DNA of 64,000 nt. Source: Pseudomonas sp. SORT22. Its GTDB lineage: Bacteria; Pseudomonadota; Gammaproteobacteria; Pseudomonadales; Pseudomonadaceae. The notes beneath the pieces were generated by a model. The model was not told the origin of the DNA. It saw only the letters and a list, made by a program, of their open reading frames with translations, and made no database searches. Positions 29,406 through 38,499 of this stretch are shown piece by piece. Position 1 is the stretch's first letter. Each line of letters begins with the position of its first letter. The stretch covers positions 1,116,501 to 1,180,500 of the forward strand of contig NZ_CP071007.1 in assembly GCF_018417635.1 (NCBI RefSeq). The letters are read 5' to 3'. The position numbers and the translations under genes are program-made.

Positions 29406-32114
29406 ATGGTGGCAATGATGAACCTTGTGCCTGGCGAAGGTGTGCCGCGGCGCCCGGGCGATCCACAGCAGGACAGCGATCCGGGGGAAACCGCCGAATG
29501 GCTGGACGCACTGGATTCGACCCTGCTGCACTGCGGCCCGGAGCGTGCGCGGTTTCTGCTGCAGCAACTGCAAACCCATGCCCGCGAGTTGGGCCTGGAG
29601 CGCGGGGCCCAGGCCTTTTCGGCCTATCGCAATAGCTTGTCGGTGGAGCAGCAGGGCGTCTATCCGGGTGATCTGGAGCTCGATGAGCGCATCACCAGCA
29701 TCCTGCGCTGGAACGCCCTGGCCATGGTCATGAGGGCCAACCACGCTTATGGCGACCTCGGCGGGCACATCGCCAGTTATGCCTCGGCCGCAGAGATTTT
29801 CGAAGTCGGTTTCCAGCACTTTTTTCGCGGTGAGGCCGGTGGCGAGCAACGCAGCGCTGACCTGGTGTTCTTCCAGCCGCATTCGGCGCCGGGCATTTAT
29901 GCCCGGGCCTTCTTGGAGGGACGTTTGAGCGAAGAGCAACTGGCCAGCTATCGCCAGGAAGTGGCTGGCAAGGGCCTGTGCTCCTACCCACATCCGTGGC
30001 TGATGCCGGACTTCTGGCAGTTTCCGACAGGCTCCATGGGCATCGGCCCACTCAACGCGATCTACCAGGCGCGGTTCATGCGCTACCTGCACAACCGCCA
30101 GTTGCTCGATACCAGTGCCCGGCACGTCTGGGGGGTGTTTGGCGATGGCGAGATGGACGAGCCGGAGTCGATTGCCGGCCTGACCCTGGCCGCCCGCGAG
30201 CAACTGGACAACCTGACCTTCGTGGTCAACTGCAACCTGCAGCGCCTGGACGGCCCGGTGCGCGGTAACGGCCAGATCATCCAGGAACTGGAGGCGCTGT
30301 TCAGTGGCGCCGGCTGGAACGTGATCAAGGTGCTCTGGGGCTCGGAGTGGGACGCATTGTTCGCCCGTGACACCGAGCACGTTCTGTTGCGCCAGTTGGC
30401 AGCGACCCCGGACGGACAGTTCCAGAACCTTGGGGCCAAAGATGGCGCCTACAACCTCGAGCACTTTTTCAACCAGCAACCGGCCTTGCAAAAGCTGGTG
30501 GAGCACATGAGCTCGGCTGAGATCAATGCGTTGAAACGCGGTGGCCACGATTTTCGCAAACTGTACGCCGCCTTCGCCGCCGCCAAGGCCTGCAAGGGCC
30601 GGCCAACGGTGATTCTGGCCAAGACCAAGAAGGGCTACGGCATGAGCGCCGCCGGTGAATCGCGAATGACCGCGCACCAGGCCAAGAAGCTCGACGTGCA
30701 GGCCTTGCTGGCCTTTCGTGATCGTTTTCATTTGCCGCTGTCGGACGCGCAGGTCGAACAGTTGCAGTTCTATCGACCGGACCAAGACAGCGCAGAAATG
30801 CGCTACCTGCGCGAGCGGCGGGAAGCTCTGGGTGGGCCGCTGCCTGCTCGGCGCAGCGACGTACGCCCGGTGCCGGTGCCAGCGCTGGAGGCCATGGGCG
30901 GCTTCGCCCTGCAGGCCGACGGCAAGGAAATGTCCACCACCATGGCCGCCGTGCGCATGCTCAGCGCCTGGCTCAAGGCGCCGCAGCTGGGGCCGCGGGT
31001 GGTGCCGATAGTCGCCGACGAGGCGCGCACCTTCGGCATGGCCAGCCTGTTCCGGCAGATCGGAATCTACTCGCCCCAGGGGCAATGCTACGAGCCGGAA
31101 GACGCAGGGTCGTTGCTGTCCTACAAGGAAGCGCGCGATGGCCAGTTGCTGGAGGAAGGTATTACCGAAGCCGGGGCGATTTCTTCCTGGGTGGCGGCGG
31201 CAACGTCCTACGCGGTGCATGGCGAACCGATGCTGCCGGTGTACATCTATTACTCGATGTTCGGCTTTCAACGCGTCGGTGACCTGATCTGGGCCGCCGC
31301 CGACCAGCGCGCCCGTGGCCTGCTGCTGGGCGCCACTGCCGGGCGCACCACGCTGGGCGGAGAGGGGCTGCAGCACCAGGACGGTTCAAGCCTGGTGATG
31401 GCCTCGATGGTGCCCAACTGCCGGGCCTGGGAGCCGTGCTTTGCTGGCGAGCTGGCGGTGATCCTCGAGTACGCGGCGCGGCGCATGCTCACTGAACAGT
31501 GCGATGAATTTCATTATGTCGCGGTGATGAACGAAAACTATCCACAGCCGTCCCTGCCGGCGCAGGTGCATGAAGAGGTTTTGCGCGGCATGTACCGTTA
31601 TGTCGAACAGCAGCTGCCGGCTGCCCAGGGGCGGGTGCGCCTGCTGGGCTCCGGGGCGATTTTGCGCGAGGTGATTGCTGCCAGTGAACTGCTGGCCAGC
31701 GACTGGCAGGTTGCCAGTGAAGTGTTCAGTGTCACCAGCTTCAGCGAGCTGGCGCGCGAGGCGCGGGATGTAGATCGCGCCGGCCGGTTGGGGCAGGGCA
31801 GTGCTGATCTGAGCCATGTGCAGCGCTGCCTGGACGGTGACGCGCCGGTGATTGCCGCAACCGATTACGTGAGGGCCTGGCCACAATTGATTGCTGAATA
31901 TGTACAGGCACCTTATGTGACGCTTGGCACTGATGGCTTTGGCCGAAGCGATACCCGCCAGCAGTTGCGGCGTTTCTTCGAGGTCGATCGCTTCAGCATT
32001 GTTCTGGCAAGCCTGCACAGCCTGGTGCGCCAGGGTGGAGTTGAGCGGCGGGTGCTGGATGAGGCGCGGGAGAAGTATGGCTACCGGGAGGGGGAGGCGC
32101 CCTGGTATTGCTGA
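29406..32114 (+). CDS. mdeB: MdeB, AceE-like 2-oxobutanoate dehydrogenase E1 component
   Basis: A 902-aa homodimeric E1 of the AceE type. In P. putida MdeB is described as a 2-oxo acid dehydrogenase E1 that oxidises the 2-oxobutanoate made by MdeA. The thiamine diphosphate motif GDGEMDEPES ... NCN is near residues 245-280, and transketolase-like blocks such as QHQDGSSLVMASMVPNCRAW follow. No E2 or E3 gene is adjacent, so it presumably borrows these from the pyruvate dehydrogenase complex. ATG at 29406 has GAGG nine bases upstream. Confidence 0.94.
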   Translation: MVAMMNLVPGEGVPRRPGDPQQDSDPGETAEWLDALDSTLLHCGPERARFLLQQLQTHARELGLERGAQAFSAYRNSLSVEQQGVYPGDLELDERITSILRWNALAMVMRANHAYGDLGGHIASYASAAEIFEVGFQHFFRGEAGGEQRSADLVFFQPHSAPGIYARAFLEGRLSEEQLASYRQEVAGKGLCSYPHPWLMPDFWQFPTGSMGIGPLNAIYQARFMRYLHNRQLLDTSARHVWGVFGDGEMDEPESIAGLTLAAREQLDNLTFVVNCNLQRLDGPVRGNGQIIQELEALFSGAGWNVIKVLWGSEWDALFARDTEHVLLRQLAATPDGQFQNLGAKDGAYNLEHFFNQQPALQKLVEHMSSAEINALKRGGHDFRKLYAAFAAAKACKGRPTVILAKTKKGYGMSAAGESRMTAHQAKKLDVQALLAFRDRFHLPLSDAQVEQLQFYRPDQDSAEMRYLRERREALGGPLPARRSDVRPVPVPALEAMGGFALQADGKEMSTTMAAVRMLSAWLKAPQLGPRVVPIVADEARTFGMASLFRQIGIYSPQGQCYEPEDAGSLLSYKEARDGQLLEEGITEAGAISSWVAAATSYAVHGEPMLPVYIYYSMFGFQRVGDLIWAAADQRARGLLLGATAGRTTLGGEGLQHQDGSSLVMASMVPNCRAWEPCFAGELAVILEYAARRMLTEQCDEFHYVAVMNENYPQPSLPAQVHEEVLRGMYRYVEQQLPAAQGRVRLLGSGAILREVIAASELLASDWQVASEVFSVTSFSELAREARDVDRAGRLGQGSADLSHVQRCLDGDAPVIAATDYVRAWPQLIAEYVQAPYVTLGTDGFGRSDTRQQLRRFFEVDRFSIVLASLHSLVRQGGVERRVLDEAREKYGYREGEAPWYC

Positions 32115-32119
32115 GGCTC

Positions 32120-32145
32120 ATCACGGGGCAAGCCCGCTCCTGCAG
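32120..32145. repeat. Single REP after mdeB
   Basis: ATCACGGGGCAAGCCCGCTC then CTGCAG: one base differs from the usual core. Three bases separate it from the mdeB stop codon region. Confidence 0.9.
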
Positions 32146-32165
32146 GCTGCAACAGCAGCCATAAT

Positions 32166-32195
32166 AAAAAACCCCGCCAGTTGGCGGGGTTTGTA
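32166..32195. terminator. Bidirectional terminator between mdeB and zapG
   Basis: A-tract, stem ACCCCGCCA/TGGCGGGGT closed around the centre, then a T-rich stretch. It serves mdeB on plus and the convergent gene at 32199 on minus. Confidence 0.92.
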
Positions 32196-32198
32196 TTT

Positions 32199-32633
32199 TT
32201 AACGCTTGAGCCCGTAATGCTCATCGAGCATGCCCGGTGCGTTGGGCGCTTTCGGTGCGTAGTCGCGCGGCACCTCGGTGTCCTTCGGCGGGGTCAGGCG
32301 ATCACGCGCAGGCTGCACGGCTTCGGAGTGCAGGGCGGCCAGCAGGCGCTGGCGGGTGAGTTCGTCCAGGGCCAGGCGGTTGGCGCCCTCGGCCAGGTGA
32401 TCCTGGACGTCCTGGTAACTTTGGGTCAGCTTTTTGACCAGCGCAGCCGTACTGTTGAAGTGAGTAACCACCTCATTCTGGTAGCTGTCGAAACGTTCCT
32501 GGATATCATCCAGCTGACGCTGGGTGCTGCTCGGTGCGGCATTGGGCAGCAGGCGGGCGACCAGGAAACCAACGACGACACCCACGACGAGGGCCAGGGT
32601 CGGCAACAACCAAACTAAGAGCGAGAGTTCCAC
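32199..32633 (-). CDS. zapG: YhcB/ZapG family inner-membrane protein (DUF1043)
   Basis: A 144-aa protein with one N-terminal membrane helix (about 5-27, LLPTLALVVGVVVGFLVARLL), a predicted coiled coil (about 38-85) and a proline-rich tail. E. coli YhcB (ZapG) couples envelope growth with division and shape. Its placement near zapE and rplM-rpsI is the same as in E. coli, which supports the family call. Confidence 0.9.
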   Translation of the reverse strand: MELSLLVWLLPTLALVVGVVVGFLVARLLPNAAPSSTQRQLDDIQERFDSYQNEVVTHFNSTAALVKKLTQSYQDVQDHLAEGANRLALDELTRQRLLAALHSEAVQPARDRLTPPKDTEVPRDYAPKAPNAPGMLDEHYGLKR

Positions 32634-32771
32634 GAGTCCTTCCTCTATAAACGGCTTTGCTTTACGTTAACGGCTCGGACCTGCGCTGTATACCGCGAAC
32701 GATCGCAAATATCTCAGACAGAATCATTCAGCTAGACGAGTCGACCCTTTCCGAGGTCACGGAGTTTATCC

Positions 32772-33407
32772 TTGCTTATCCGCGAAACCCCCGTATTCAT
32801 CGATGGCCCGGTCGGCCAACTGGAAGCCTTGTACCTTGATGTTGCCGACGCCCGTGGCGTGGTGTTGCTGTGTCACCCTAACCCGGTGCAGGGCGGGACC
32901 ATGACCAACAAGGTGGTGTCGATGCTGCAGCGCACCGCCCGCGATGCCGGTTACATCACCTTGCGATTCAACTACCGTGGTGTCGGTGCCAGCGCCGGTA
33001 ACCATGACATGGGCAGCGGCGAAGTGGACGATGCTCAGGCGGCAGCGACCTGGCTGCTGGAACAACATCCGCGACTGCCCCTGACCCTGATGGGTTTTTC
33101 ATTCGGCGGCTTTGTTGCGGCCAGCCTCGGCGGGCGTCTGGAAGCAAACGGTATCGAATTGAAGCACCTGTTCATGGTTGCGCCAGCGGTGATGCGCCTG
33201 CAGGATCACGACACCTTGCCACAAGGCTGCGCGCTGAGCGTGATCCAGCCGCAAACCGACGAAGTGATCGATCCGCAGATCGTCTACGCTTGGTCCGGCG
33301 CACTGCCACGCCCCCATGAGCTGCTGAAAGTGGCAGAATGCGGACACTTTTTCCATGGCAAGCTCACCGACCTCAAGGAACTGGTGCTGCCACGCCTTTC
33401 GAACTGA
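32772..33407 (+). CDS. Alpha/beta hydrolase (COG2945 type)
   Basis: A 211-aa cytoplasmic hydrolase. Elements seen: CHPNPVQGGTMTNKVV, the RFNYRGVGAS oxyanion region, nucleophile elbow GFSFGG, a candidate acid in QTDEVIDP and a late histidine in ECGHFFHG. The triad looks complete. Substrate unknown. Start is TTG at 32772 with GGAG eight bases upstream, better than any ATG in this frame, and family members start MLIRE-like. It lies 24 bp before trpS and may be co-transcribed. Confidence 0.88.
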   Translation: MLIRETPVFIDGPVGQLEALYLDVADARGVVLLCHPNPVQGGTMTNKVVSMLQRTARDAGYITLRFNYRGVGASAGNHDMGSGEVDDAQAAATWLLEQHPRLPLTLMGFSFGGFVAASLGGRLEANGIELKHLFMVAPAVMRLQDHDTLPQGCALSVIQPQTDEVIDPQIVYAWSGALPRPHELLKVAECGHFFHGKLTDLKELVLPRLSN

Positions 33408-33431
33408 TACAAGCCTGATAAGCGATTACCC

Positions 33432-34781
33432 ATGACTACGCGCATCCTTACCGGTATCACCACCACGGGCACGCCTCACCTGGGCAACTACGCCGGTGCC
33501 ATCCGCCCGGCGATCCTCGCCAGCCGTGAGCCGGGTGTCGACTCGTTCTATTTTCTGGCCGACTACCACGCCCTGATCAAATGCGACGACCCGCAGCGCA
33601 TCCAGCGCTCGCGCCTGGAAATCGCCGCGACCTGGCTGGCCGGTGGCCTGGACCCGGAGCGAGTGACTTTCTATCGTCAGTCCGACATCCCCGAGATTCC
33701 CGAGCTGACCTGGCTGCTGACCTGCGTTGCGGCCAAGGGCCTGCTCAACCGCGCGCACGCCTACAAGGCGTCGGTGGACAAGAACGTCGAGAACGGCGAA
33801 GACCCGGATGCCGGCATCAGCATGGGCCTGTACAGCTACCCGGTACTGATGGCCGCCGACATCCTGATGTTCAACGCCAACAAGGTGCCAGTCGGCCGTG
33901 ACCAGATCCAGCACGTGGAAATGGCCCGCGACATCGGCCAGCGCTTCAACCACCTGTTCGGCCAAGGCAAGGAATTCTTCGCCATGCCCGAAGCGCTGAT
34001 CGAAGAAAGCGTCGCCACCCTGCCGGGCCTGGACGGGCGCAAGATGTCCAAGAGCTACGACAACACCATCCCGTTGTTCACCAGCGCCAAGGACATGAAG
34101 GATGCCATCTCGCGCATCGTCACCGACTCCCGCGCCCCGGGCGAAGCCAAGGATCCGGACAACGCGCACCTGTTCACCCTGTTCCAGGCCTTCGCCACTG
34201 CCTCCCAGGCCGATGAGTTTCGCAGCGAACTGCTCCAGGGCCTGGGCTGGGGCGAAGCCAAGCAGCGCCTGTTCCAGTTGCTCGATGGCCAGCTGAGCGA
34301 GCCGCGCGAGCGTTATCACCAGTTGATCAGCCGCCCGGCCGACCTTGAGGACATCCTCCTGGCCGGCGCGCAAAAAGCCCGCAAGGTGGCCACGCCGTTC
34401 CTTGAGGAGCTGCGCGAAGCGGTCGGCCTGCGCTCGTTCCGTAACGTCGAGCAGGCCACTGCCCAGGTCAAGAAGAAGGCGGCCAAGACCGCGCGCTTTG
34501 TCAGCTTCCGCGAAGACGACGGCAGCTTCCGCTTCCGCCTGCTGGCGGCCGATGGCGAGCAACTGCTGTTGTCGCGCAACTTCGCCGACGGCAAGACCGC
34601 AGGTGCTGTGAGCAAGCAATTGCAACAGGGCGGCGAGCTTGACGTGCGCCACGAAGGCCTGGGCTTCAGCCTGTGGCTGGAAGGTGAGTGCGTTGGCGAC
34701 GGCCCGCAGTTTGCCGACGGCGCCGCCCGCGACAGCGCCATCGAAACCCTGCGCGCGGCCCTGGTGCCCCAGCAGGACTGA
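33432..34781 (+). CDS. trpS: Tryptophanyl-tRNA synthetase, long form
   Basis: Charges tRNA-Trp. Class I signatures: HIGH-like [10 protein letters not shown] near residue 12-21 and KMSKS in [10 protein letters not shown] near 200. At 449 aa it is about 110 residues longer than E. coli TrpS. The extra C-terminal domain (about 340-449, with [15 protein letters not shown]) is common in Pseudomonas and resembles an RNA-binding appendage, though its role is not settled. Followed by a hairpin terminator. Confidence 0.97.
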   Translation: MTTRILTGITTTGTPHLGNYAGAIRPAILASREPGVDSFYFLADYHALIKCDDPQRIQRSRLEIAATWLAGGLDPERVTFYRQSDIPEIPELTWLLTCVAAKGLLNRAHAYKASVDKNVENGEDPDAGISMGLYSYPVLMAADILMFNANKVPVGRDQIQHVEMARDIGQRFNHLFGQGKEFFAMPEALIEESVATLPGLDGRKMSKSYDNTIPLFTSAKDMKDAISRIVTDSRAPGEAKDPDNAHLFTLFQAFATASQADEFRSELLQGLGWGEAKQRLFQLLDGQLSEPRERYHQLISRPADLEDILLAGAQKARKVATPFLEELREAVGLRSFRNVEQATAQVKKKAAKTARFVSFREDDGSFRFRLLAADGEQLLLSRNFADGKTAGAVSKQLQQGGELDVRHEGLGFSLWLEGECVGDGPQFADGAARDSAIETLRAALVPQQD

Positions 34782-34813
34782 ACGGCTTATCGGAAGTCTG
34801 ATTGCCATTATCC

Positions 34814-34844
34814 CGGGCCGTCGCTACAGTGACGGCCCGTTTTT
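34814..34844 (+). terminator. Rho-independent terminator after trpS
   Basis: Stem CGGGCCGTC/GACGGCCCG with an eight-base loop, followed by five Ts, 32 bases after the trpS stop and 20 before the next start. Confidence 0.93.
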
Positions 34845-34863
34845 GTTACCTTGCTAACGAATT

Positions 34864-35958
34864 ATGACGCCCCTAGAACGATATCAAGCAGATCTGAAAC
34901 GTCCCGAATTCTTCCATGACGCGGCGCAGGAAACTGCAGTGCGTCATCTGCAGCGCCTGTACGACGATCTGATCGCGGCGCAGAACAACAAGCCGGGTGT
35001 GTTCGGCAAGTTGTTCGGCAAGAAGGACCAGGCACCGGTCAAGGGCTTGTACTTCTGGGGTGGGGTAGGCCGCGGCAAGACCTACCTGGTCGATACCTTC
35101 TTTGAAGCGCTGCCGTTCAAGCAGAAGGTGCGCACGCACTTCCACCGCTTCATGAAGCGCGTCCACGAGGAAATGAAAACCCTCAAGGGCGAGAAGAACC
35201 CGCTGACCATCATCGCCAAGCGCTTCTCCGACGAGGCCCGGGTGATCTGCTTCGACGAGTTCTTCGTCTCCGACATTACCGATGCGATGATCCTCGGCAC
35301 CCTGATGGAGGAGCTGTTCAAGAACGGCGTGACCCTGGTGGCCACCTCCAACATCGTCCCTGACGGCCTGTACAAGGACGGCCTGCAGCGCGCACGCTTC
35401 CTGCCGGCGATTGCCCTGATCAAGCAGAACACCGAGATCGTCAACGTCGACAGCGGCGTCGACTATCGCCTGCGGCACCTGGAACAAGCCGAGCTGTTCC
35501 ACTTCCCGCTCGACGAAGCGGCCCACGAAAGCCTGCGCAAAAGCTTCAAGGCACTGACCCCGGAGTGCACCCAGGCGGTCGAGAACGATGTGCTGGTGAT
35601 CGAGAACCGCGAAATCCGCGCCCTGCGTACCTGTGACGACGTGGCCTGGTTCGAATTCCGCGAACTGTGCGACGGCCCGCGCAGCCAGAACGACTACATC
35701 GAACTGGGCAAGATCTTCCATGCCGTGCTGCTCAGCGGCGTCGAGCAGATGAGCGTCGCCACCGACGACATCGCCCGACGCTTCATCAACATGGTCGACG
35801 AGTTCTATGACCGCAACGTCAAGCTGATCATCTCGGCCGAGGTTGAACTCAAGGACCTGTACACCGGTGGTCGGCTGACCTTCGAGTTCCAGCGCACCCT
35901 GAGCCGCCTGCTGGAAATGCAGTCCCACGAATTCCTGTCGCGGGCGCATAAGCCTTAA
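34864..35958 (+). CDS. zapE: ZapE, AFG1-like cell division ATPase
   Basis: A 364-aa ATPase related to AFG1/LACE1; E. coli ZapE (YhcM) binds FtsZ and is needed for division under anaerobic or heat stress. Walker A GGVGRGKTYLVD is near residues 66-77 and Walker B ICFDEFFVSDI near 128-138, with the typical SNI arginine-sensor region (TSNIVPDGLYKDGLQR). No strong ribosome-binding site precedes the ATG. A repeat element follows the stop. Confidence 0.95.
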   Translation: MTPLERYQADLKRPEFFHDAAQETAVRHLQRLYDDLIAAQNNKPGVFGKLFGKKDQAPVKGLYFWGGVGRGKTYLVDTFFEALPFKQKVRTHFHRFMKRVHEEMKTLKGEKNPLTIIAKRFSDEARVICFDEFFVSDITDAMILGTLMEELFKNGVTLVATSNIVPDGLYKDGLQRARFLPAIALIKQNTEIVNVDSGVDYRLRHLEQAELFHFPLDEAAHESLRKSFKALTPECTQAVENDVLVIENREIRALRTCDDVAWFEFRELCDGPRSQNDYIELGKIFHAVLLSGVEQMSVATDDIARRFINMVDEFYDRNVKLIISAEVELKDLYTGGRLTFEFQRTLSRLLEMQSHEFLSRAHKP

Positions 35959-35961
35959 AAG

Positions 35962-36084
35962 CAGCTGCAAGTTGCAAGCTTCAAGCTGCAAGCAGGATCA
36001 AGAGCCGACCGCGTGCTGCTTTTGATCCTGCTCTTGCTCTTGCTCTTGCTCTTGCTTGCCGCTTGAAGCTTGAGGCTTGAAGCT
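35962..36084. repeat. Long imperfect inverted-repeat element with CTCTTG tandem repeats
   Basis: An element of about 120 bp between convergent genes. Outer arms 35962-35990 and 36055-36084 are built from AGCTTCAAGC-like words in opposite orientation. An inner perfect 11-bp arm, AGCAGGATCAA/TTGATCCTGCT, spans 35991-36032. Four tandem CTCTTG units occupy 36031-36054. It looks like a dispersed Pseudomonas intergenic repeat. Termination of zapE is possible but there is no T-tract. Confidence 0.75.
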
Positions 36085-36085
36085 G

Positions 36086-36106
36086 AGGAGGCCTTTCAGG
36101 CCTCCT
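36086..36106 (-). terminator. Hairpin spanning the GlxA-type gene stop
   Basis: Perfect 9-bp stem AGGAGGCCT/AGGCCTCCT with loop TTC. The stop codon of the minus-strand gene lies in the loop and arm. No T-tract follows, so its use as a terminator is uncertain. Confidence 0.5.
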
Positions 36107-37094
36107 GCATAAACTGCTGCCGATACTGATTCGGCGACAACTCTGTGTGCTGCCTGAACAACCGGGCAAAGAAACTCGCATCGTCATAACCAACTTCATA
36201 GCTGATGGTCTTGATGCTTTTGCGTGTGCCCGACAGCAAGCCCTTGGCCGTTTCGATCCGCAGCCGTTGCAGGTAGTGCAGCGGCTTGTCGCCGGTGGCG
36301 CTCTGGAAGCGGCGCATGAAGTTGCGGATGCTCATGCCGTGGTTGCGGGCCACGTCCTCGAAGCGGAACTTGTCGGCGAAATGCTCTTCGAGCCAGTGCT
36401 GGATCTGCAGGATGATCAGGTCCTGGTGCAGTTTCTGCCCGCCAAAGCCCATGCGCCCCGGGGTGTAGTTGCGCTGTACTTCGTAGAGGATGTCACGGGC
36501 CACCGCTTGCGCGACGTTTGCCCCGCAGAAACGCTCGATCAGGTAGATGTACAGGTCGCAGGCCGAGGTGGTGCCGCCGGCGCAATAGAGGTTGTCGGCG
36601 TCGGTCAGGTGCTTGTCCTGGTTGAGGCTGACCTTGGGGAAGCGCTCTTCGAACTGGCTGAAGAAGCGCCAGTAGGTGGTCGCCTCCTTGCCGTCGAGCA
36701 ACCCGGCTTCGGCCAGCCAGAACACGCCGCTGGCCTCGCCGCAGAGCACGGCGCCGCGGGCGTGTTGCTCGCGTAGCCAGGGCAATACTTGCGGGTAGCG
36801 CTGGCAGAGGGCATCGAAATCGTCCCAGAACGCCGGCAGGATGATGATGTCGGCCTGCTCCAGGCCGCTGTCGACCGGCAGCATCACTTCGCTGAAGCTG
36901 CGCACAGGCTGGCCGTCAGGGCTCACCAGGCGGGTTTCGAACATCGGCTGCAGGCCCAGGCCCAACTGCTTGCTGTAGCGCAGGCTGGCGAGATGGAAGA
37001 AATCCTTGGCCTGCATCAGGGTCGATGCGAAGACATTGTCGATGGCCAGGATACTGACGCGCCGCAAGGACGCCGTGGGTTGGGTAAACATCAT
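36096..37094 (-). CDS. GlxA family AraC-type transcriptional regulator
   Basis: A 332-aa protein with an N-terminal DJ-1/PfpI-like amidotransferase domain (about 12-180; GEASGVFWLAEAGLLDG has the loop around the usual nucleophile, here GEASG without Cys) and a C-terminal double helix-turn-helix of the AraC family (about 225-325, MSIRNFMRRFQSATG and GYDDASFFARLFRQ). Relatives regulate amine, choline or amino-acid catabolism in Pseudomonas, but no catabolic operon is adjacent, so the target is unknown. It may regulate the divergently oriented or neighbouring aldo/keto reductase; there is no direct sign of this. Confidence 0.88.
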   Translation of the reverse strand: MMFTQPTASLRRVSILAIDNVFASTLMQAKDFFHLASLRYSKQLGLGLQPMFETRLVSPDGQPVRSFSEVMLPVDSGLEQADIIILPAFWDDFDALCQRYPQVLPWLREQHARGAVLCGEASGVFWLAEAGLLDGKEATTYWRFFSQFEERFPKVSLNQDKHLTDADNLYCAGGTTSACDLYIYLIERFCGANVAQAVARDILYEVQRNYTPGRMGFGGQKLHQDLIILQIQHWLEEHFADKFRFEDVARNHGMSIRNFMRRFQSATGDKPLHYLQRLRIETAKGLLSGTRKSIKTISYEVGYDDASFFARLFRQHTELSPNQYRQQFMQEA

Positions 37095-37169
37095 TTTCTT
37101 TATTCTTATAGGGTAGAGTGGTCAATCACCGGCTGGATCGTCTTATTTTTTGGCGATTGTGTCTACCCT

Positions 37170-37196
37170 CGGTTCCCACCTTGTTGATGGGAACCG
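37170..37196. repeat. Perfect inverted repeat downstream of the aldo/keto reductase
   Basis: CGGTTCCCA/TGGGAACCG, nine bp each with a nine-base loop, between the reductase stop and the GlxA-type gene start. No T-tract on either side. It could be a weak terminator or an operator. Confidence 0.45.
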
Positions 37197-37206
37197 GGAT
37201 TGCGTC

Positions 37207-38247
37207 TCAGGGCGCGGGGTTGGGCTGGTCCTGATGGATGGCCTCGATGGCCGCCAGCAGCTCGTCGCTGAGCTTGAGGTCGGCGCTTGCCAGGTTGCTG
37301 TCCAGTTGCTCGAGGGTGGTGGCACCGATGATGTTGCTGGTCACGAACGGCTGGCGGGTGACGAAGGCCAGGGCCATTTGCGCCGGGTCCAGGCCATGGT
37401 CGCGGGCCAGCTTCACGTAGCGGCTGCAGGCAGCCACGGTTTGCGGGTTGGAGTAGCGCGAGAAGCGGCTGAACAGGGTCAGGCGGCCCGCAGCCGGGCG
37501 TGCGCCGTTTTCGTACTTGCCCGAGAGCATGCCGAAAGCCAGGGGCGAGTAGGCCAGCAGGCCGCACTGTTCGCGGATGGCGATTTCCGCCAGGCCCACT
37601 TCGAAGCTGCGGTTGAGCAGGTTGTAGGGGTTCTGGATCGACACCGCGCGGCTCCAGCCGCGGCTTTCGGCCAGCTGCAGGAACTTCATGGTGCCCCACG
37701 GGGTTTCGTTGGACAGGCCGATGTGGCGGATCTTGCCGGCCTTGACCTGCTCGTCGAGCACTTCGAGGGTTTCTTCCAGCGGGGTGAACAGGTCTTGCGG
37801 CGCATGCTGGTAACCCAGCTTGCCGAAGAAGTTGGTGCTGCGCTCTGGCCAGTGCAACTGGTAGAGGTCGATCCAGTCGGTCTGCAGGCGCTTGAGGCTG
37901 TCGTCCAGGGCGGCGACGATGTGCTGGCGGTTGTGCTTGAGCAGGCCGTCGCGGATATGGTTGATGCCGTTGCCGGGGCCGGCCACCTTGCTGGCCAGGA
38001 TCCACTGGGCGCGATCGCCGCGCTGCTTGAACCCGTTACCGATCATGCGCTCGGTGGCGGCGTAGGTTTCCGGGCGGGGAGGGACGGGGTACATCTCGGC
38101 GGTATCGATGAAATTGATCCCGGCGGCCTTGGCCCGTTCAATCTGGGCGAAGGCCTGGGTCTGGTCGTTCTGCTCGCCCCAGGTCATGCTGCCAAGGCAC
38201 AGGGCGCTGACGTTGAGGTCGGTTCGGCCCAGCTGGCGATAGTCCAT
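37207..38247 (-). CDS. Aldo/keto reductase, Tas-like
   Basis: A 346-aa NADPH-dependent oxidoreductase of the aldo/keto reductase superfamily, closest in type to E. coli Tas. Catalytic residues are visible: D in FIDTAEMYP with Y, K in ASKVAG, and H in YQLHWPE. NADPH-binding Ser/Arg motifs follow near the C-terminus (IIGATTLEQLDSNL). Tas was found as a suppressor of tyrosine auxotrophy; the true substrate is unclear. Alone on the minus strand. Confidence 0.93.
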   Translation of the reverse strand: MDYRQLGRTDLNVSALCLGSMTWGEQNDQTQAFAQIERAKAAGINFIDTAEMYPVPPRPETYAATERMIGNGFKQRGDRAQWILASKVAGPGNGINHIRDGLLKHNRQHIVAALDDSLKRLQTDWIDLYQLHWPERSTNFFGKLGYQHAPQDLFTPLEETLEVLDEQVKAGKIRHIGLSNETPWGTMKFLQLAESRGWSRAVSIQNPYNLLNRSFEVGLAEIAIREQCGLLAYSPLAFGMLSGKYENGARPAAGRLTLFSRFSRYSNPQTVAACSRYVKLARDHGLDPAQMALAFVTRQPFVTSNIIGATTLEQLDSNLASADLKLSDELLAAIEAIHQDQPNPAP

Positions 38248-38420
38248 TCGACTGCTTCCTGTCTAAAAGAAGCATAAAAGCAGGTTGAATTTTTTTTCGC
38301 AATCTGGATAATTCAGCCCCTCTCCGTGCAGCGGGAGTGATGCCCCGCTCCATAGAAGAACCCTGCCGAATATTGGACGCGCTGACCCGAGCCCCCGATA
38401 GCGTCCGTGTGCGGCTGTGT

Positions 38421-38436
38421 CCTTGACTTGTCAAGG
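38421..38436. promoter_or_regulatory. Palindrome in the rplM promoter region
   Basis: CCTTGAC TT GTCAAGG, a 16-bp palindrome with seven-base arms, 64 bp upstream of rplM. It contains TTGACT, a possible -35, but no -10 stands at normal spacing (TATCCA is 15 bases on). It could be an operator or part of the promoter. Confidence 0.35.
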
Positions 38437-38499
38437 TGCGCACTATCCAGTAAGATCTGCCGTCTTATTTTCGCTGGGCGGCCCCTGAGGCTATAAAGA

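Noticed and set aside
28545..31376. 943-codon minus-strand frame across mdeA and mdeB
   Set aside because: Antisense shadow of two well-supported enzymes. Such long frames are expected in this codon usage.
38423..38449. TTGACT with TATCCA as the rplM promoter
   Set aside because: Spacing is only 15 bases and the -10 is poor, so it is not listed as a promoter.
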